A stretch of 64,000 nucleotides of DNA from Salminus brasiliensis. Its lineage: Eukaryota > Chordata > Actinopteri > Characiformes > Bryconidae. The DNA is taken from contig NC_132878.1 of assembly GCF_030463535.1 (NCBI RefSeq), forward strand, positions 32,693,761-32,757,760, read 5' to 3'. The position numbers and the translations under genes are program-made. Below the pieces are notes generated by a model. It was not told where the DNA came from and made no database searches. It saw only the letters and a program-made list of their open reading frames with translations. Positions 63,746 through 64,000 of this stretch are shown one piece after another (position 1 is the first letter of the stretch; every line of letters starts with the position of its first letter).

Positions 63746-64000
63746 TCATTTGAAGTGTTCTATAACAGCGATGTCCCGGCGGTCAGCGGCATACTCAGGA
63801 CTGAGGCCGTTCATGAACAGACTGCCATTGCGGGACAGGGGGTAGGAGGGGTATGCCTCCCTCTCGTCCCCCAGGTTGACGGACAGCGTGCGCTTGCCCA
63901 TCTCTTGGTTGACTGGTGGGTTGTTGAGGCCCAGCTCGGCCGAGAGCTTGCGCTTGATGGAGGCGGCGCGCTGGAACTTGTCGTAGATGTCGACACTCAG
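63746..64000 (-). CDS. TREK-type two-pore-domain K+ channel, last coding exon (C-terminal 84 aa, partial)
   Basis: Reading left from the window edge the frame starts [20 protein letters not shown], continues with [18 protein letters not shown] and [13 protein letters not shown], and ends [11 protein letters not shown] before TGA at 63746-63748. This matches the cytoplasmic C-tail of the KCNK2/KCNK10 (TREK-1/TREK-2) family, including the KRKLSAEL and (K/R)RTLSVN blocks and the IAVIE(N/H) end. The two serines (63941-63943 and 63881-63883) correspond to mammalian TREK-1 sites known as kinase targets. TREK channels are plasma-membrane leak K+ channels gated by stretch, lipids, heat and phosphorylation of this tail. 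Pore domains and membrane segments lie right of the window. Which paralogue (kcnk2 or kcnk10) cannot be settled from the tail. The exon is noticeably GC-rich relative to its flank. Confidence 0.85.
   Translation of the reverse strand: MSVDIYDKFQRAASIKRKLSAELGLNNPPVNQEMGKRTLSVNLGDEREAYPSYPLSRNGSLFMNGLSPEYAADRRDIAVIEHFK

Noticed and set aside
63811-63996. Minus-strand Ser/Thr/Pro-rich open frame at the right edge
   Set aside because: It is a different frame of the TREK C-terminal exon; the frame ending IAVIEHFK matches a known family.
1-64000. CRISPR arrays, operons, phage or plasmid functions
   Set aside because: The tandem arrays are di- and tetranucleotide microsatellites without spacer structure, and the genes are intron-containing vertebrate genes.

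Overview
The window is vertebrate nuclear DNA, almost certainly from a teleost and probably an otophysan (characin, catfish or electric-fish group). Short exons are joined by GT-AG introns. Intergenic DNA carries typical fish repeats: Tc1-like elements, an L2/CR1-type LINE whose 3' end is the familiar 'cgctctggataagagcgtctgc' type sequence, MITEs, a tRNA-derived SINE and many microsatellites. There is no prokaryotic or plasmid signal. The species guess is an inference from repeat style.

Layout. (1) 1-2933, minus strand: 5' part of an IFI44-like interferon-induced GTPase gene (three coding exons; the rest lies left of the window), with a decayed Tc1-like element in the intron at the left edge. 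(2) 3490-4905: internally deleted L2/CR1-clade LINE, minus strand, between two divergent genes. (3) 6250-12285, plus strand: complete nine-exon abhd1 (408 aa alpha/beta hydrolase). (4) 12286-18800: repeat-bearing intergenic DNA. (5) 19278 (candidate untranslated first exon just before it) to about 38400, plus strand: complete 21-coding-exon cGMP-dependent protein kinase (679 aa: leucine zipper, two cyclic-nucleotide-binding domains, AGC kinase). It looks PKG2-like at the C-terminus but is a divergent paralogue. (6) 37452-63745: about 26 kb without a recognisable coding gene, holding an 830-bp solo LTR with a perfect 5-bp target duplication, several MITEs, a SINE and several low-repeat blocks that could be conserved non-coding elements. 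(7) 63746-64000, minus strand: last coding exon of a TREK-type two-pore-domain K+ channel gene.

The kinase and the channel are convergent neighbours. The channel tail retains the two serine motifs that in mammalian TREK-1 are known PKA and PKG targets; this is suggestive but may be coincidence. Exon joins for all three main genes were derived by reading splice sites and checking that codon phase closes at every junction. They are predictions without transcript data. No wholly new system was found; the most unusual points are splice acceptors built on or beside microsatellites in the kinase gene and its altered regulatory residues.
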